Assembly: GCF_036346295.1 (NCBI RefSeq)
Contig: NZ_CP107819.1
Coordinates: 5,828,001 to 5,892,000, forward strand
Length of the DNA stretch: 64,000 bases
Direction: 5' to 3'
DNA from: Streptomyces sp. NBC_00536
Lineage (GTDB): Bacteria; Actinomycetota; Actinomycetes; Streptomycetales; Streptomycetaceae
The notes under the pieces are model-generated. The model saw only the letters and a list, made by a program, of their open reading frames with translations, did not search any database and was not told the DNA's origin. This document shows positions 61,282 to 64,000 of the stretch, one piece after another. Each line of letters opens with the position of its first letter. Within the stretch, counting starts at the first letter, position 1. The position numbers and the translations under genes were made by a program.

Positions 61282-62202
61282 ATGGCCGTCGTCACGATGC
61301 GGGAGCTGCTGGAAAGCGGCGTCCACTTCGGTCACCAGACCCGTCGTTGGAACCCGAAGATGAAGCGCTTCATCTTCACGGAGCGCAACGGCATCTACAT
61401 CATCGACCTGCTCCAGTCGCTGTCGTACATCGACCGCGCCTACGAGTTCGTCAAGGAGACCGTTGCCCACGGCGGCTCCATCATGTTCGTCGGTACCAAG
61501 AAGCAGGCCCAGGAGGCCATCGCCGAGCAGGCGACGCGCGTTGGTATGCCGTACGTCAACCAGCGGTGGCTGGGTGGCATGCTCACCAACTTCTCCACCG
61601 TCTACAAGCGCCTTCAGCGTCTGAAGGAGCTTGAGCAGATCGACTTCGAGGACGTCGCGGCCTCGGGTCTCACCAAGAAGGAGCTCCTCGTGCTCTCGCG
61701 CGAGAAGGCCAAGCTGGAGAAGACCCTCGGCGGTATCCGTGAGATGTCGAAGGTTCCCAGCGCCGTCTGGATCGTCGACACCAAGAAGGAGCACATCGCC
61801 GTCGGTGAGGCGCGCAAGCTCCACATCCCGGTCGTCGCGATCCTCGACACCAACTGTGACCCCGACGAGGTCGACTACAAGATCCCGGGCAACGACGACG
61901 CGATCCGCTCCGTCACCCTGCTCACCCGCGTGATCGCCGACGCCGTCGCCGAGGGCCTCATCGCCCGTTCCGGTGCCGCGACCGGTGACTCGAAGCCGGG
62001 CGAGAAGGCCGCTGCCGAGCCGCTCGCCGAGTGGGAGCGCGACCTGCTCGAGGGCGACAAGAAGGCTGACGACGCTGCCGAGGCTCCGGCCGAGGCCGCC
62101 GCCGTCGAGGCCGAGGTCGTCGCCGAGGCCCCGGCCGTCGAGGCCGAGGTTGTCGCCGAGACCGTCGTCGAGGCCCCGGCCGCCGACGCCGAGCAGGCCT
62201 GA
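61282..62202 (+). CDS. rpsB: 30S ribosomal protein S2
   Basis: 306 residues: [80 protein letters not shown]. The C-terminal ~60 residues are acidic repeats of AEVVAE type, an actinobacterial extension. The ATG at 61282 is preferred: AAGGAG lies 6 nt upstream; the ATG at 61276 is too close. First gene of rpsB-tsf-pyrH. Confidence 0.98.
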   Translation: MAVVTMRELLESGVHFGHQTRRWNPKMKRFIFTERNGIYIIDLLQSLSYIDRAYEFVKETVAHGGSIMFVGTKKQAQEAIAEQATRVGMPYVNQRWLGGMLTNFSTVYKRLQRLKELEQIDFEDVAASGLTKKELLVLSREKAKLEKTLGGIREMSKVPSAVWIVDTKKEHIAVGEARKLHIPVVAILDTNCDPDEVDYKIPGNDDAIRSVTLLTRVIADAVAEGLIARSGAATGDSKPGEKAAAEPLAEWERDLLEGDKKADDAAEAPAEAAAVEAEVVAEAPAVEAEVVAETVVEAPAADAEQA

Positions 62203-62337
62203 CCCACTGAGAGCGTCCGGCGTTCACCCGCCGGGCACTCCCAGCACGGACTATGACGGCGGGGGAGCCGCGCCACGAGCGCGTCTCCCTCGCCGTTGAC
62301 CCGTAGATCTACGACTTCGAGAGAGAATCACAGACTC

Positions 62338-63174
62338 ATGGCGAACTACACCGCCGCTGACGTCAAGAAGCTCCGCGAGCTGACCGGCGTCGGCATGATG
62401 GACTGCAAGAACGCTCTGGTCGAGTCCGACGGCGACGTCGACAAGGCCATCGAGGCGCTCCGCATCAAGGGTCAGAAGGGCGTCGCCAAGCGCGAGGGCC
62501 GTTCTGCCGAGAACGGCGCCGTCGCTTCGCTCATCGCCGACGACAACACCTCCGGTGTCATCGTCGAGCTGAAGTGCGAGACGGACTTCGTCGCCAAGGG
62601 TGACAAGTTCCAGGCCGTCACCAACCAGCTGGCCGCCCACATCGCCGCGTCCAACCCGGCCGACCTCGACGCGCTGCTCGCGTCCGAGATCGAGCCCGGC
62701 AAGACCGTCCAGGCGTTCGTGGACGAGGCCAACGCCAACCTCGGCGAGAAGATCGTCCTGGACCGCTTCGCGCAGTTCACCGGCGGTTACGTCTCGGCGT
62801 ACATGCACCGCACCATGCCCGACCTGCCGTTCCAGATCGGCGTCCTGGTCGAGCTGGACAAGGAGAACGCCGAGGTCGCCCGCGGCGTCGCGCAGCACAT
62901 CGCCGCGTTCTCCCCGAAGTGGCTGTCCGAGGACGAGATCCCGGCCGAGATCCTCGAGTCCGAGCGTCGCGTGGCCGAAGAGGTCACCCGCGCGGAGGGC
63001 AAGCCCGAGGCTGCCCTGCCGAAGATCGTCGAGGGTCGTGTCAAGGGCTTCGTCCGCGACAACACCCTGCTCGGCCAGTCCTACGCCCTGGACGCCAAGA
63101 AGTCCGTCCAGAAGGTTCTGGACGAGGCCGGTGTCACCCTGGTGCGCTTCTCGCGCATCAAGGTCGGCATCTGA
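62338..63174 (+). CDS. tsf: Translation elongation factor Ts
   Basis: 278 residues, MANYTAADVKKLRELTGVGM, MDCKNALVESDGDVDKAIEA, and the KCETDFVAKGDKFQAVTN nucleotide-exchange motif for EF-Tu. The C-terminal dimer domain is normal. ATG at 62338 with GAGAGAA upstream; 135 bp after rpsB. Confidence 0.98.
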   Translation: MANYTAADVKKLRELTGVGMMDCKNALVESDGDVDKAIEALRIKGQKGVAKREGRSAENGAVASLIADDNTSGVIVELKCETDFVAKGDKFQAVTNQLAAHIAASNPADLDALLASEIEPGKTVQAFVDEANANLGEKIVLDRFAQFTGGYVSAYMHRTMPDLPFQIGVLVELDKENAEVARGVAQHIAAFSPKWLSEDEIPAEILESERRVAEEVTRAEGKPEAALPKIVEGRVKGFVRDNTLLGQSYALDAKKSVQKVLDEAGVTLVRFSRIKVGI

Positions 63175-63210
63175 GTCCGTCCGTACGCGACGGACACCGG
63201 ACCCCGGTAG

Positions 63211-64000
<790 letters not shown>

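Overview
The window is a high-GC, gene-dense stretch of core chromosome from a Streptomyces-type actinomycete. The evidence is very GC-rich third codon positions, frequent GTG/TTG starts, and the presence of whiG, nsdA, hupS with a long Lys/Ala tail, four consecutive type I signal peptidases, the DUF2469 gene and an ndgR-leuCD start. From memory, the order matches the Streptomyces coelicolor region from ndgR to pyrH, except that dprA is followed directly by whiG here. No rRNA, tRNA or CRISPR was seen.

Layout. 1-2.3 kb: leucine biosynthesis (ndgR start, leuC, leuD). 2.4-3.5 kb: a small helical protein and the nucleoid protein hupS. 3.5-4.5 kb (minus): a 68-aa beta-rich protein and cofC (F420). 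4.7-7.6 kb: plsC, gpsA, ddl (phospholipid and peptidoglycan precursors). 7.7-8.5 kb (minus): a DUF3515 lipoprotein and a stand-alone Lrp/AsnC ligand-binding domain. 8.7-10.5 kb: thiL-thiD. 10.6-17.2 kb: rpmB, a DAK2/DegV-like protein, recG, rsmD, coaD. 17.3-21.3 kb: a DivIVA/F0-b-like coiled-coil protein, DUF177, rpmF, rnc, mutM. 21.3-23.7 kb: an HxlR regulator divergent from a flavodoxin-like reductase, a secreted CAP protein, acylphosphatase. 24-32.5 kb: smc, a GlcP-type sugar permease, a luciferase-like oxidoreductase, an NCS1 permease. 32.6-41 kb: ftsY, a primase/polymerase-like protein, nsdA, and the nitrogen operon amtB-glnK-glnD. 41.4-48.1 kb: ffh, ftsH, a methyltransferase, an archaeal-type proS, a SprT-like zinc protein. 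48.3-58.8 kb: rpsP-khpA-rimM-trmD-rplS, sipWXYZ, nudix, DUF2469, yraN-chlI-dprA. 59-64 kb: whiG, TetR, M23-like protein, rpsB, tsf, pyrH (cut by the window end).

The genes cover translation and ribosome maturation, protein export (ftsY, ffh, signal peptidases), chromosome organisation and repair (hupS, smc, recG, mutM, dprA), nitrogen control and development.

Three things stand out. (1) recG is interrupted exactly in its Walker A motif, between Lys and Thr, by a 339-residue in-frame intein. It begins with Ala, carries both LAGLIDADG motifs, and has the Trp/Cys/Thr triplet of class 3 inteins. (2) The hinge-coding part of smc carries a roughly 100-codon low-complexity insertion. It contains a 34-bp repeat identical to two inverted copies in the glnD-ffh spacer, and a second repeat variant is also shared, so a REP-like element appears to have become coding sequence in an essential gene. 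(3) A compact archaeal/eukaryotic-type prolyl-tRNA synthetase sits between ftsH and the rpsP operon. Smaller oddities are tandem 15-16 bp repeats at gene ends and an M23 peptidase-like protein in which Cys replaces the first His of the HxH motif.
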